Below are positions 9,002 through 16,207 of a stretch of 64,000 nt of DNA, piece after piece. How positions within the stretch are numbered: the stretch's first letter is position 1; the number at the start of each line of letters is the position of its first letter. Origin of the DNA: Marivibrio sp040218065 (GTDB lineage Bacteria > Pseudomonadota > Alphaproteobacteria > UBA8366 > Aestuariispiraceae); NCBI RefSeq assembly GCF_040218065.1, contig NZ_JAVJQE010000015.1, forward strand, positions 310,001 to 374,000, in the 5' to 3' direction. The notes beneath the pieces are model-generated. The model had not been told where the DNA came from. It did no database searches and worked only from the letters and a program-made list of their open reading frames with translations. A program made the position numbers and the translations under genes.

Positions 9002-9436
9002 GGATCTGTCTTATCGTTTCCGTTCGAACAATCAGGCGGGTGCGGCCCCGGCGCAGCCTTGCTTCGACTGCGGTGCGGCCGGTTTCGGATCGGTGAAGCG
9101 GACGCCTCCCTTTTCGGCCCCGTTCTCCCGGAAAACTGCCTGATTCCCCCACCCTCGGAAAGGGCGAATCGGCGCTCGGTTCGAACGGGAAAAGGTTATA
9201 ACACGGGCGCCCCGGCGACGCAGCATTTTTCGCCGGCGTTCGCCGTCGAAGAGCGCGGCGACAACCCCTTGCTTTCGCGCGGAAAAAGCCGTCTTCGCCC
9301 GCCTCGCGGCCTGTGTCGCCGCCTGTGTCGCCGCCTGTGTCGCCGCCGGCGGGCCGCGGATGAGCGCGGACCCCGGGCGCGCCGCGTCCGGCGCAGGCTC
9401 GCTTAGCGCTGAGACCGCGCGGATTCTCCCGCGCCG
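9002..9436. other. dnaA-dnaN intergenic region
   Basis: 435 bases without a convincing gene. On the minus strand a -10-like TATAAC (9196-9201) lies about 195 bases before dnaN but has no good -35. A 12-base tandem repeat lies at 9310-9345. The region probably carries the dnaN promoter and leader. I found no perfect DnaA box (TTATCCACA) in it. Confidence 0.5.
9310..9345. repeat. 12-base tandem repeat, three perfect copies
   Basis: CCTGTGTCGCCG is repeated three times head to tail at 9310-9321, 9322-9333 and 9334-9345, between dnaA and dnaN. No function is evident. It would be a length-variable locus. Confidence 0.9.
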
Positions 9437-10999
9437 TCAGCCCTCCAGCATGCGGCGTAGCAGCTCGACGTCCTCGGCGAAGCCGGCGTCGGAGCCGCGC
9501 AACTCGTCCACCTTCTTGACCGCATGCATGACGGTGGTGTGGTCGCGCCCGCCGAACTTGCGGCCGATTTCGGGCAGCGACCGGGAGGTCAGTTGCTTGG
9601 CCAGATACATCGCCACCTGGCGCGGACGCGCGATCGCCCGGCTCCGCCGGGCGGAATGCATCTCGGCGAGCTTGATGTTGTAGTGCTCGGCGACGCGCTT
9701 CTGGATCTCCTCAATGGTGATCCGGCGGTCGTTGGCGCGCAGCAGATCGTGCAGCACGTCCTGGGCGGTCTCCAGCGTGACCGGCCGGCCGACGAGATTG
9801 GCGTAGGCGACGAGACGGTTCAGCGCCCCCTCGAGCTCGCGGACGTTCGCAGTGATCTTGTGGGCCAGGAACTCGAGCACCTTCTGCGGCGCCTCGACCT
9901 GCAGCTGCTCGGCCTTGGACTGCAGGATGCCGAGGCGCAGTTCGTAGGTGGTGGCGTGGATCTCGGCCACCAGGCCCCATCCGAGGCGGGACTTCATCCG
10001 ATCCTCGATGCCGTCGAGCTCGGCCGGCGACTTGTCGGCCGAGATCACCACCTGGCGGTTCTGATCGACCAGCGTGTTGAAGGTGTGGAAGAACTCCTCC
10101 TGGGTGTTCTCCTTGCCGGCGATGAACTGCACGTCGTCGATCATCAGCACGTCGACGGAGCGGAACTGCTCCTTGAAGGCCATCGTGTCGCGATAGCGCA
10201 GCGCCCGGATGAACTGGTACATGAACTTCTCGGCCGAGAGGTAGAGCACCCGCTTGTGCGGCGCCGTCTCCCGAATGTGGCGCGCGATCGCATGCATGAG
10301 GTGCGTCTTGCCGAGGCCCACGCCGCCGAAGAGGAACAGCGGGTTGAAGGGCGCGCTTTCCGCCTCTGCGACCCGGCGCGCCGCGGCGAAGGCCAGTTCG
10401 TTCGGTTTGCCGACGATGAAGCTCTCGAAGGTGAACTGCCGGTTCAGCGGAGCCGAGAGGTCCGGATCCGCCGACTGCCCGCCCGTCGTCTCGAACACCG
10501 GGCGGTGCGCCGGATCGTCGCCCTGCGGCCCGGCCGCGTCCGGCGCGGCGCCGCTCGCCCGGGCGGCGGCGTGGGGGGCGGCGTGGGGGGCGGCGTGGGC
10601 GGCGGTGTGGGCGGCGGCGGACTGCGGGGCGTGGTGGATCACCACTTCGCGCACGGCGGCGTTCTCGCCGACCCACATGCGTTCGAGCCGGGCGCCGTAC
10701 TGGCTTTCGATCCAATTGCGCATGAAGCGGTTGGGGGCGGTCAGCCGCACGACGCCGTCCTCGACCCCGTCGAGGGTCAGCGGCTTGAGCCAGCTCTTGA
10801 AGGCGGTTTCGCCGAACTCCGAGCGCAGCCGCGCGCGGATGCGGGCCCACTGGGAGGCGCAGCGCTGGTCGGCGGCGTCGCGCCTCTGAGCGCCGGAGAG
10901 GCCGGCGGAAGGTCTGGCGGAGGGCGAGTCGCCCGAGGGGGCGCGCTCCGCCTCCTCCCGCCGACCCGCGCCGTCGAAGCCCCGACCTTGCTGCGTCAT
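9437..10999 (-). CDS. dnaA: Chromosomal replication initiator protein DnaA
   Basis: Binds DnaA boxes and opens the replication origin. From ATG 10999 the product is 520 residues. Domain I includes WARIRARLRSEFGETAFKSWL. A long Ala/His/Pro-rich linker (domain II) follows. The AAA+ domain has Walker A GGVGLGKTHLMHA, Walker B VDVLMIDDVQF and a sensor-like ISADKSPAEL. The C-terminal box-binding helix-turn-helix has GGRDHTTVMHAVKKV. The frame stays open to 11476, but the extra 159 residues are Gly/Arg/Asp-rich with no domain I similarity, so 10999 is preferred. The linker is encoded by a 12-base tandem repeat at about 10563-10614. The gene starts the minus-strand replication cluster. Confidence 0.96.
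   Translation of the reverse strand: MTQQGRGFDGAGRREEAERAPSGDSPSARPSAGLSGAQRRDAADQRCASQWARIRARLRSEFGETAFKSWLKPLTLDGVEDGVVRLTAPNRFMRNWIESQYGARLERMWVGENAAVREVVIHHAPQSAAAHTAAHAAPHAAPHAAARASGAAPDAAGPQGDDPAHRPVFETTGGQSADPDLSAPLNRQFTFESFIVGKPNELAFAAARRVAEAESAPFNPLFLFGGVGLGKTHLMHAIARHIRETAPHKRVLYLSAEKFMYQFIRALRYRDTMAFKEQFRSVDVLMIDDVQFIAGKENTQEEFFHTFNTLVDQNRQVVISADKSPAELDGIEDRMKSRLGWGLVAEIHATTYELRLGILQSKAEQLQVEAPQKVLEFLAHKITANVRELEGALNRLVAYANLVGRPVTLETAQDVLHDLLRANDRRITIEEIQKRVAEHYNIKLAEMHSARRSRAIARPRQVAMYLAKQLTSRSLPEIGRKFGGRDHTTVMHAVKKVDELRGSDAGFAEDVELLRRMLEG
10563..10614 (-). repeat. 12-base tandem repeat inside dnaA domain II
   Basis: About four copies of a 12-base unit (GTGGGGGGCGGC and variants, phased at 10571, 10583, 10595 and 10607) encode a four-residue Ala/His/Pro repeat in the flexible linker of DnaA. 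Unit length is a multiple of three, so copy-number change keeps the frame. Confidence 0.8.
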
Positions 11000-11510
11000 G
11001 CCGTTGAACCCGCCTTTTGACCCGCCGTCGCCCGGCCTGATGTCGTGCGTCGGGGTCGACCCCGACGCTCTGTTCGTCCTGTTCGCGGCGTTTCGTCCGT
11101 CCCGCCGCTCGTTTGAGACCCCCCGGTCGCCGCCGCCGGCGCCGTTGTCTGCGCCGTTGTCTGCGCCGCCGCCCGCTCCGTCAGCGCCCGTTCCGATCGT
11201 CCCGACCACGCTTATTTCCCCCGGCCGCTCGCTCGCCCCGCACCGACCGCCTCGCCCGCCTAGCGGCGGCCGACCGACCGGCTCATCCTTTTCGCCCCAA
11301 AACACCCGGCGCCCCAAAACACCCGGCCCGACGCGCCCGCCCCAAAAGGGCGCGCCCGACCCGCGCTGCGCCGCCGGGAGAGCGCGGCAAGCCGCACGCC
11401 TCAGGCGACGGCGATCCGTTGCGCGCATCCGGGCGCACAAAGACCGCAGCGCACCGTCGCCCGAAGAGACGAGCAAACGGAGTAGTAAAAAGCCAGTGGG
11501 AGAAGTAATC

Positions 11511-11539
11511 GACGCAAATTTTATTGAAATTCTTGCGTC
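11511..11539. repeat. AT-rich inverted repeat upstream of dnaA
   Basis: The arms GACGCAA (11511-11517) and TTGCGTC (11533-11539) are perfect complements around a 15-base AT-rich centre, in otherwise GC-rich sequence about 510 bases before the dnaA start. It could be a protein-binding site controlling dnaA or a DNA-unwinding feature. Neither can be shown from sequence. Confidence 0.6.
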
Positions 11540-11703
11540 TTTCCCTCGTCGCTTCCCGAAGGCTTGGGCCGAACATGCGTCCGGCGCTTGTTGATTATTT
11601 GCCGTCGGCGTTCGTGACCAACCGCGACGCCGCTGACTCTAACCACCGGGCGCGAAGCGAATCAAGCGCGCAAACCGGTGGCGACGAAAATAAAGCAGTT
11701 GAC

Positions 11704-11743
11704 ATTCGCCATCCGGCGGGAGTCGCCGCGCCGGCTGGCGAAT
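11704..11743. repeat. Large inverted repeat (14-base arms)
   Basis: The arms at 11704-11717 (ATTCGCCATCCGGC) and 11730-11743 (GCCGGCTGGCGAAT) match at 13 of 14 positions with a 12-base loop. It lies between dnaA and the TetR gene. It could be an operator, a hairpin or a mobile-element scar. There is no T-run, so an intrinsic terminator is unlikely. Confidence 0.6.
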
Positions 11744-11856
11744 CCGGTCGGAACGGAGGGAAAACGGGCGGAAAACCGGCCTTTTTGGAACGTCCGCCGG
11801 ACTCTTGAGGCGCGGTCGGAGAGCGGTTTGACTCGCAATGCGAAATCGGTTTTTCA

Positions 11857-11899
11857 TTAGTCAATTGACTGAACGATGCCGCCGCAATGGTTGCATTGC
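11857..11899 (+). promoter_or_regulatory. Two palindromes in front of the TetR gene, probable autoregulatory operator
   Basis: TTAGTCAATTGACTGA (11857-11872) contains a perfect 12-base palindrome (11859-11870) and near-symmetric flanks. Just downstream, GCAATG-GTTG-CATTGC (11884-11899) is a second inverted repeat. TetR-family regulators commonly bind such palindromes in their own promoters. The position immediately before the gene supports that reading. Which one is bound is unknown. Confidence 0.5.
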
Positions 11900-11917
11900 A
11901 GGGCCGGGGCGCCGCGC

Positions 11918-12541
11918 ATGAGGGGCAAGAAAAAATCCGATCGGGCCGTGCGCTTGACTCTGGCGGCGCAACGCCTCTTCCACCGCTCCGGGGTCGGCGC
12001 CGTCAGCCTGCGAGACGTCGCGGCGGCGGCGCGCGTGCCGGCGGGCGGCGTGTTCTATCATTTCCCCACCAAGGCGCGGCTGGTGCTGGCCGCGGCGGAG
12101 GCGCGCCGCGCCGCGGCGACGCGCCTGCTCGAGGGGCTGCGGGCCGCCCATCCCGACGATCCCGAAGCGCGCTTCGCGGCGTTGGCGGCGGCGCTGGCCG
12201 AAACGGCCCCGGTCGTCGCCCGGTACGGGTGCCCGGTGATGCGCATGATCGCCGATCTCGCGGGCGCGACGGGCGAGGAACGCAAGGCGCGCGCGCTGTT
12301 GCAGGACGGTCTCGCCGAGGTCGAGGCGTTCGCCGCGTCCTGTCTGCGGGAGGCCGGTCGCTCCGCCCCGGCGGCGCGTCGCGGCGCGGGGTTGTTTCTG
12401 CAGGATTGGCAGGGCGCAAGCGCGCTCAGCCTGGCGCGGGGCGATCCGGGGATGTTGCGCGACGCGATGGCCGCGGCGCCCGGCCGCATGCCGCCGCCGC
12501 GCCGTCGCGGCGCCCCCCGGGGGCGTCGGCCGCCCGCCTAG
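11918..12541 (+). CDS. TetR/AcrR family transcriptional regulator (orphan)
   Basis: About 207 residues. The N-terminal helix-turn-helix is typical of TetR: RLTLAAQRLFHRSGVGAVSL, then DVAAAARVPAGGVFYHFPTK. The ligand domain has a Cys-Pro pair (YGCPVMRMIADL) and a QDWQGASALSLARGDP segment resembling the LmrA/YxaF-type C-terminal domain; that assignment is tentative. An in-frame ATG at 11876 would add 14 residues. ATG 11918 leaves both palindromes upstream and is preferred. The C-terminus is a Pro/Arg-rich tail. It interrupts the usual rpsT-dnaA neighbourhood on the opposite strand, and no obvious target gene is adjacent. Confidence 0.85.
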   Translation: MRGKKKSDRAVRLTLAAQRLFHRSGVGAVSLRDVAAAARVPAGGVFYHFPTKARLVLAAAEARRAAATRLLEGLRAAHPDDPEARFAALAAALAETAPVVARYGCPVMRMIADLAGATGEERKARALLQDGLAEVEAFAASCLREAGRSAPAARRGAGLFLQDWQGASALSLARGDPGMLRDAMAAAPGRMPPPRRRGAPRGRRPPA

Positions 12542-12553
12542 GGGCGGACGCAG

Positions 12554-12584
12554 AAAAACCGCCCGACGCGGCGCGCGGGCGGTT
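12554..12584 (-). terminator. Intrinsic terminator of rpsT
   Basis: Read on the minus strand, a perfect 9-base stem (AACCGCCCG, loop of 10, CGGGCGGTT) is followed directly by a T-run (complement of the A-run at 12554-12558). It lies about 70 bases after the rpsT stop, as expected for a highly expressed monocistronic ribosomal gene. Confidence 0.85.
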
Positions 12585-12652
12585 GATCCAAGGCTTCGGC
12601 TCGACGCCCGTCGCGGGCCGGCGACGCGGCCCCCGACCCCGAAGCGCCGGTC

Positions 12653-12919
12653 TTAGGCCTCGAGAGCCTTGAGGCGCTTCTGGAGGCGGCTCAGCTTGCG
12701 CGCGGCCGTCTTCTTGTGCAGCACGCCCTTGGTCACGCCGCGATGCAACTCCGGCATCGCCTGCGCGAAGGCGGCCTGCGCCGCCTGGGCGTCGCCCGCC
12801 TTCATCGCGTCCTCGAACTTGCGCACCGAGGAGCGGATGCGGTTGCGCCGCGCCATGTTGCGCGTGCGGCGCTTGGCGGTCTGACGGATGCGCTTTTCAG
12901 CCGACTTGTGGTTCGCCAT
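12653..12919 (-). CDS. rpsT: 30S ribosomal protein S20
   Basis: 88 residues, the usual length. It starts MANHKSAEKRIRQTAKRRTR and ends LSRLQKRLKALEA, a Lys/Arg-rich helical bundle that binds 16S rRNA early in assembly. The frame is open much further upstream, but homology and length fix the ATG at 12919. It has its own promoter and terminator, so it is probably transcribed alone. Its position upstream of dnaA on the same strand is conserved in many alphaproteobacteria. Confidence 0.97.
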   Translation of the reverse strand: MANHKSAEKRIRQTAKRRTRNMARRNRIRSSVRKFEDAMKAGDAQAAQAAFAQAMPELHRGVTKGVLHKKTAARKLSRLQKRLKALEA

Positions 12920-13018
12920 GGTCGTCGAAATCCGATCTTCTTGAACTGGTCCGGGCCGTCTGCGCCGAAGGGCGCGAACGATCGCCTGCGTCTTTTCCCG
13001 TCGCTCGGGAACCGCGGG

Positions 13019-13047
13019 CTTATATCGGCGGGCGCACGGGCCGTCAA
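13019..13047 (-). promoter_or_regulatory. Strong sigma-70 promoter of rpsT
   Basis: Minus strand: TTGACG (13042-13047), exactly 17 bases, then TATAAG (13019-13024). It sits about 100 bases before the rpsT start. Both hexamers are close to consensus, as fits a ribosomal protein gene. A 13-base direct repeat (CGCCGTCTGAGCT, two copies) lies just upstream at about 13060-13085. Confidence 0.7.
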
Positions 13048-13106
13048 GCCCGCGCGCCCGCCGTCTGAGCTCGCCGTCTGAGCTCGCCGTCCGGGCGATC
13101 AGGCGG

Positions 13107-13883
13107 TCACTTGTTCTTCCACTGCGGCGTGCGCTTTTCGGCGAAGGCCGCCATGCCTTCCTTCTGATCTTCGGTGGCGAAGGTGCTGTGGAACAGGCGG
13201 CGTTCGAACTTGACGCCCTCGGCCAGCGTCGTCTCATAGGCCTTGTTGACCGCTTCCTTCGCCATGAAGACGGCGGGGCGCGACAACTCGGCGATCTTCG
13301 TCGCGGTCTTCAGCGCCTCGTCCAGCAGTTCGTCCTGCGGCACGATCCGGCTCACCAAACCGGCGCGCTCGGCCTCCTCGGCGCTCATCAGGCGGCCCGT
13401 CAGGCACATCTCCATCGCCTTCGACTTGCCGACGAAGCGGGTCAGGCGCTGAGTGCCGCCCGACCCGGGGATCGTGCCGATGGTGATCTCGGGCTGGCCG
13501 AACTTCGCGGTGTCGGAGGCGAGGATGAAGTCGCACATCATCGCCACCTCGCAGCCGCCGCCGAGCGCGTAGCCGCTGACGGCGGCGACGATCGGCTTGC
13601 GGCAGGTGCTGATGCGCTCCCACCCGACCGTGATGAAATCGTCGAGATAGGCGTCCATGAAGCTCTTGGAGGCCATCTCCTTGATGTCGGCGCCGGCGGC
13701 GAAGGCCTTGTCCGAGCCGGTCACGACCACGGCGCCGATCTCCTCGTCGGCCTCCATGTCGTCGAGCGCCCGGCCCAACTCCTCGATCAACTGGGCGCAC
13801 AACGCGTTCAGCGCCTTGGGCCGATTGAGCGTGATGAGACCGACCGGCCCCTTCTTCTCGCTCAGGATCATTTCGTAAGCCAT
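13107..13883 (-). CDS. Enoyl-CoA hydratase (crotonase family)
   Basis: Hydrates trans-2-enoyl-CoA to 3-hydroxyacyl-CoA in fatty-acid or amino-acid breakdown. The 258-residue length is standard. The oxyanion-hole segment is AAGADI (62-67), and GGGCE and GQPEI supply the two catalytic glutamates (about Glu112 and Glu132). The PGSGGTQRLTR stretch and a C-terminal EGMAAFAEKR are typical of short-chain enoyl-CoA hydratases (PaaF/FadB1-like). A TTGACG-like -35 (around 13990) precedes it. The position between rpsT and mutM is conserved in the class, so the gene is likely core rather than pathway-specific. Confidence 0.93.
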   Translation of the reverse strand: MAYEMILSEKKGPVGLITLNRPKALNALCAQLIEELGRALDDMEADEEIGAVVVTGSDKAFAAGADIKEMASKSFMDAYLDDFITVGWERISTCRKPIVAAVSGYALGGGCEVAMMCDFILASDTAKFGQPEITIGTIPGSGGTQRLTRFVGKSKAMEMCLTGRLMSAEEAERAGLVSRIVPQDELLDEALKTATKIAELSRPAVFMAKEAVNKAYETTLAEGVKFERRLFHSTFATEDQKEGMAAFAEKRTPQWKNK

Positions 13884-14029
13884 GGTCTGACGACGGCTCC
13901 CCTCTTCAGGTTCCTGTCTGGCGACCGGCCGGACGGGCCGGGCGCGCGAGCTGCGCGATACTTAATGGCTGCGCCCGGTCCGTCAATCCGACACGTCGCG
14001 CCGGCGCGTCGTCCGAGAACGTCGGGGCC

Positions 14030-14404
14030 CTAGTCCGCCGGGGCGAGGGTGAAGCGCACGGTCAATTCCCCGTCCGGCCCGAAGAAATCGAGGGTCAGGC
14101 TCTCGCCCTCGCGGTTGAAACGCACCCGGCTTTCAGGCTCCCAGCCGAGCGCGGGCAGCGTATCCGCGTAAAAGGCGAGCACCGCCTCGCGGCTGGTCGG
14201 GCCGGCGGCGAAGCTCTCCACGATGCGGCCGGCCGGGCTGTCGAAGACGATGCCGGCGTCGGGCACGGCCGCCAATTCCGTCATCAGCGGGATGTCCTCC
14301 GAGCCTTCGAGGAACGCCGCCTCTTGGGCCGTCGCCCCGGTCGGTTGGGCGACGCACAGCGCCAGCGCCGCGATCAAGGCCGCCAGAACGGGCCGGATTG
14401 TCAT
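14030..14404 (-). CDS. Small secreted protein of unknown function
   Basis: 124 residues with a clear Sec signal peptide: short basic start, hydrophobic core LAALIAALALCVAQ, and probable cleavage after GATAQ. The mature part is about 97 residues and contains SREAVLAFYADTLPALGWEP, which resembles the short alpha/beta repeat of periplasmic proteins that pair AFYxxxLPxLGW with beta strands. I do not recognise a named family with certainty. It lies between mutM and the crotonase gene on the same strand, 43 bases after mutM, and may be co-transcribed with mutM. Confidence 0.8.
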   Translation of the reverse strand: MTIRPVLAALIAALALCVAQPTGATAQEAAFLEGSEDIPLMTELAAVPDAGIVFDSPAGRIVESFAAGPTSREAVLAFYADTLPALGWEPESRVRFNREGESLTLDFFGPDGELTVRFTLAPAD

Positions 14405-14447
14405 CGGGTCAGCTCCTGCTCCGCATCGCGATCGCGCCCAGCGTTAC

Positions 14448-15320
14448 CTATCTTTGATGCGCCGGACAATAGAAACTGGACCGCCCGCTCTGCACAATCC
14501 GTCGGATCACGCCGGCGCAGCCGGGCTTGCGGCAGGGCGTTCCCTCGCGGTCGTAGGCGTCCCAGACATGCTGGAAATAGCCCAGCTCGCCCGAGGTTTG
14601 ACGATAGTCCCGCAAGGAGGAGCCGCCGGCCTCGATCGCCGCGGCCAGCACCGCCTTGATGGCGGGGACCAGACGGCGGGCCCGCGCGCCGGGGACCGTA
14701 TGGGCGCTGCGCTTCGGGCTGATCCCGGCGCGCCACAGCGCTTCGCAAACATAGATGTTGCCGAGACCCGCCACGACCTTTTGGTCGAGAAGCGCGGCCT
14801 TGATCGGCGTGCGCTTGCCCGCCAGCGCCGCGGTCAGCCAGGCGGCGTCGAAGGCGCCCGACAGCGGCTCCGGCCCCAGGTCCTTCAGATGCTTCGAGGT
14901 CTCGACGCCGCCCGCGGGCAGCAGATCCATATAGCCGAAGCGCCGCGCGTCGTTGAAGACGACCCGCGCGCCGGCCTCTGTCTCCAGGATCAGATGGTCG
15001 TGCGGTTCGATCAGCGCCCAGCCGCTGTTGTGCCCGACCTGACCCGAGGTCGCCGTCGCGCCGGCGGCCGCGTCCACCGTGAACCGGCCCGTCATGCCGA
15101 GATGGGTGAGCCAGACCTCGCCGTCGTCGAGCTCAGCCAGGATGTATTTCGCGCGCCGGCTGAGCGCGACGATCCGCCGCCCCTCCAGGCGCTCGGCGAA
15201 GCGCGCGGGCAGGGGGAAGCGCAGATCGGGTCGGCGCAGATCGGCTCTAGCGATCACGCGGCCTTCCAGCGCGGGGCGCAAGCCCCGGACGACGGTTTCG
15301 ACTTCGGGCAATTCGGGCAT
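14448..15320 (-). CDS. mutM: Formamidopyrimidine-DNA glycosylase
   Basis: Removes 8-oxoguanine and other oxidised purines and cleaves the abasic site. 290 residues beginning PELPEVETVVRGL, where Pro2 is the nucleophile and Glu3 catalytic. The central helix-two-turn-helix is near VAGLGNIYVCEALWRAGISP. The C-terminal zinc finger has Cys263, Cys268 and Cys285, but the fourth ligand is His288 (FYCPAHQR) instead of the usual Cys. His can bind zinc, so activity is likely kept. It is divergent from ubiE with a 95-base gap. Confidence 0.97.
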   Translation of the reverse strand: MPELPEVETVVRGLRPALEGRVIARADLRRPDLRFPLPARFAERLEGRRIVALSRRAKYILAELDDGEVWLTHLGMTGRFTVDAAAGATATSGQVGHNSGWALIEPHDHLILETEAGARVVFNDARRFGYMDLLPAGGVETSKHLKDLGPEPLSGAFDAAWLTAALAGKRTPIKAALLDQKVVAGLGNIYVCEALWRAGISPKRSAHTVPGARARRLVPAIKAVLAAAIEAGGSSLRDYRQTSGELGYFQHVWDAYDREGTPCRKPGCAGVIRRIVQSGRSSFYCPAHQR

Positions 15321-15415
15321 GCCTCGCCTATAGCAAAGCCGGGGGGCGAGCGCTATGTTCCTGGCGCGTCGGACGGCCGGCGCGCACGCCTATCGTCAGA
15401 CGAAGGCCCGCCCCG

Positions 15416-16165
15416 ATGAGCGAGATGAACGACAAGACCGCCGATTTCGGATACCGCACCGTCGACGCGGCGGAGAAGCCGGGGCTGGTGCGCGGCGTCT
15501 TCACCTCCGTCGCCGCGCGCTACGATCTGATGAACGATCTGATGTCGGGCGGCGTCCATCGCCTGTGGAAGGCGAGCCTGATCGACGAGCTGAAGCCCAA
15601 TTCGCGCATGCGCCTGCTGGACGTCGCGGGCGGGACCGGCGACGTCGCCTTTCGGTTTCTCGACGCCGGCGGCGGCCATGTCACCGTCTGCGACCTGACC
15701 GAGAGCATGGTGGCGGTCGGCCGCGACCGGGCGATCGACCGCGGCCGGCTTTCGGGCGTCGACTGGACGGTCGGCGACGCGCAGGCGCTGCCGATCGCGG
15801 ACGCCGGCGTCGACGCCTACACGATCGCCTTCGGCCTGCGCAATGTGACCGACATCGACCGAGCGCTCCGCGAGGCGCGACGCGTGTTGAAGCCGGGCGG
15901 GCTCTTCCTCTGCCTCGAGTTCAGCCGGGTCGTGCTGCCCGCCCTGGACCGGCTCTACGACGCCTACAGCTTCCAGGTGCTGCCCGCGCTCGGCCGATGG
16001 GTCGCCAAGGACGAGGAGAGCTACCGCTATCTCGCCGAATCCATCCGCCGCTTCCCGGATCAGCAAAGCCTGGCCCGGCGGATGCAGGCGGTCGGCTTCG
16101 CGCGGGTCGGCTGCCGCAATCTGTCGGGCGGGATCGCCGCCATCCATCGCGGCCGCCGGCTTTAG
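15416..16165 (+). CDS. ubiE: Ubiquinone/menaquinone biosynthesis C-methyltransferase
   Basis: SAM-dependent methylation of the benzoquinol ring in ubiquinone synthesis. 249 residues. Typical blocks are FTSVAARYDLMNDLMSGG near residue 31, the SAM loop LDVAGGTGDVAFRF, and the FGLRNVTDIDRALREARRVL motif. The frame of an overlapping upstream ATG is different; ATG 15416 matches the family start. It is followed by ubiB after 42 bases, a common ubiE-ubiB pair. Confidence 0.97.
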   Translation: MSEMNDKTADFGYRTVDAAEKPGLVRGVFTSVAARYDLMNDLMSGGVHRLWKASLIDELKPNSRMRLLDVAGGTGDVAFRFLDAGGGHVTVCDLTESMVAVGRDRAIDRGRLSGVDWTVGDAQALPIADAGVDAYTIAFGLRNVTDIDRALREARRVLKPGGLFLCLEFSRVVLPALDRLYDAYSFQVLPALGRWVAKDEESYRYLAESIRRFPDQQSLARRMQAVGFARVGCRNLSGGIAAIHRGRRL

Positions 16166-16207
16166 CGCCGCGCCGGCCTCGCCCGCCGTTTCATCTGTTG
16201 AGGGTCC

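Larger units (their letters stand above)
11000..11917. other. Long noncoding region between dnaA and a TetR gene
   Basis: About 0.9 kb. The part next to dnaA (11000-11460) is C-rich on the plus strand, with repeated GCCGTTGTCT and GCCCCAAAACACCCG-like pieces. The part at 11480-11560 is unusually AT-rich. Two large inverted repeats occur: GACGCAA...TTGCGTC (11511-11517 and 11533-11539) around an AT-rich centre, and a 14-base pair of arms at 11704-11717 and 11730-11743 with one mismatch. The dnaA promoter must lie here. No consensus DnaA boxes were found by eye, so I do not call an origin. Confidence 0.55.

Noticed and set aside
11000..11476. Upstream extension of dnaA to 11476 (159 extra residues)
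   Set aside because: The extension is Gly/Arg/Asp/Asn-rich and lacks domain I similarity. The ATG at 10999 gives a normal 520-residue DnaA.
11000..11917. Chromosomal origin oriC next to dnaA
   Set aside because: An AT-rich patch and inverted repeats exist, but I found no cluster of TTATCCACA-type boxes. In alphaproteobacteria the origin is often away from dnaA. Whole-chromosome skew would be needed.
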